Shown here in pieces: positions 63,493 through 64,000 of a stretch of 64,000 nucleotides of DNA. This DNA is from Acidimicrobiia bacterium (GTDB lineage: Bacteria; Actinomycetota; Acidimicrobiia; Acidimicrobiales; Bin134). The stretch spans positions 186,001-250,000 of the forward strand of contig JAJECA010000008.1 of NCBI GenBank assembly GCA_022822265.1. The letters are read 5' to 3'. Within the stretch, counting starts at the first letter, position 1; each line of letters starts with the position of its first letter. The notes beneath the pieces were generated by a model that did not search any database, had not been told where the DNA came from, and was given only the letters and a program-made list of their open reading frames with translations. Made by a program: the position numbers and the translations under genes.

Positions 63493-64000
63493 GGACTCCG
63501 GGTGAAGAACAGCTGGAGTTCGACGATGCCGTGGTCTTCGGCTGATAACACGATGGGTACCCGGGGAACGGTCACGTCGTAGTCGGCGAAGACCACCTCG
63601 GTGGTGCCCACCACGACAACGGTTTCGTCCACTAGCTGGGCCTCCAGCTCAATCTCAACGGCGCGGGTGATGTCCTTGACAGTGAGCTCTCCTACTGCGG
63701 CGGTGTTGATGGGGCCGCCGGAGCCGGGATCCGTGCCCAAGTCGATGGGCTCGGTGAGCGTGAAAATGGCCGTGGGGAATCTGCCGGTGCTGAGCGCCGA
63801 CTGGATGGCGCGATCGCGGCGGCTGTCGTCGGTGATGATGCCGGTCATATCGGCCTCAACCGTGACCGAAGTCACGGCTTCTCCGTCGATGGTCAATGAG
63901 CCGCTGACTAGGGGGGTGCGCCCTACCGCGGTTGTGGATCCGATGCTGGCCAGCTCTTCTTCGACACGAAAGCCGACAAATGTGCCTGCGGACTCGTCGT
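63489..64000 (-). CDS. YceI-family protein (5' end outside window)
   Basis: The last ~170 residues of a YceI-like lipid-binding beta barrel: EADMTGIITDDSRRDRAIQS, FPTAIFTLTEPI, GELTVKDITRAVEIELEAQL. The frame stays open to base 64000 (VGFRVEEELASIG), so the signal peptide lies beyond. It overlaps the molybdopterin gene end by 4 bases, tail to tail. Confidence 0.85.
   Translation of the reverse strand, partial: DESAGTFVGFRVEEELASIGSTTAVGRTPLVSGSLTIDGEAVTSVTVEADMTGIITDDSRRDRAIQSALSTGRFPTAIFTLTEPIDLGTDPGSGGPINTAAVGELTVKDITRAVEIELEAQLVDETVVVVGTTEVVFADYDVTVPRVPIVLSAEDHGIVELQLFFTRSP

Overview
The window is high-GC DNA, probably from an actinobacterium. The pointers are F420-type enzymes (a DDN/DUF385 domain, two luciferase-like oxidoreductases, a PPOX-family protein), a furA-katG pair, many short-chain dehydrogenases, frequent GTG/TTG starts and ATGA overlaps. 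An Acidimicrobiia-like lineage is possible, but that is only an inference from gene content. Both ends cut through genes: an SDR-DDN fusion on the left and a YceI-family protein on the right.

Bases 1-18,400 look like a nitrogen-heterocycle (purine-like) uptake and deamination locus. It holds a TrzN-type amidohydrolase with the unusual metal-site threonine, a complete BMP-family nucleoside-type ABC importer (lipoprotein, double ATPase, two permeases), an adenosine-deaminase-family enzyme, two adjacent adenine-deaminase paralogues that have lost different motifs, a further amidohydrolase, a molybdenum hydroxylase large subunit without partner subunits, a glutamine-synthetase-like ligase and a flavin monooxygenase-like protein.

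Bases 18,400-32,150 are a second catabolic stretch. It has a ring-cleavage trio (HsaA-, HsaC- and HsaD-like), a divergent TauD dioxygenase with an arylsulfatase, a P450, a mandelate racemase/enolase-superfamily enzyme, an SDR and a ThDP enzyme. A patch of toxin-antitoxin material follows (intact MazEF, a ParD stub beside a perfect palindrome, a frameshifted remnant), then a DUF1214 protein.

Bases 32,224-56,930 have the architecture of a genomic island. A truncated tRNA 3' end at 32.2 kb is repeated in the same orientation by an intact tRNA-Leu(GAG) at 56.85-56.93 kb (20 of 21 bases), with cggca-type repeats just inside both ends. No integrase was seen. The left part is decaying: an SDR with two in-frame stops, a CoA ligase with a frameshift and a 19-bp duplication, and a hydrolase/SDR chimera with an 18-bp duplication, around one intact aldehyde dehydrogenase. 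The rest is intact: lactonase-like PTE, RibF-like flavin enzyme and two IclR regulators in one operon; hydrolase, LLM oxidoreductase, MDR reductase and cupin-lipocalin in another; a CUT2 sugar-type ABC importer with SDRs and SnoaL-like proteins; and an operon of PPOX, SDR, SnoaL and acyl-CoA dehydrogenase. Together they suggest import and CoA-linked breakdown of an alicyclic or lactone-forming compound, which is an inference.

Bases 57,000-64,000 look like ordinary chromosome: katG-furA with a Fur-type operator, a phosphodiesterase, a YdeI-family protein, a molybdopterin oxidoreductase and the YceI fragment.
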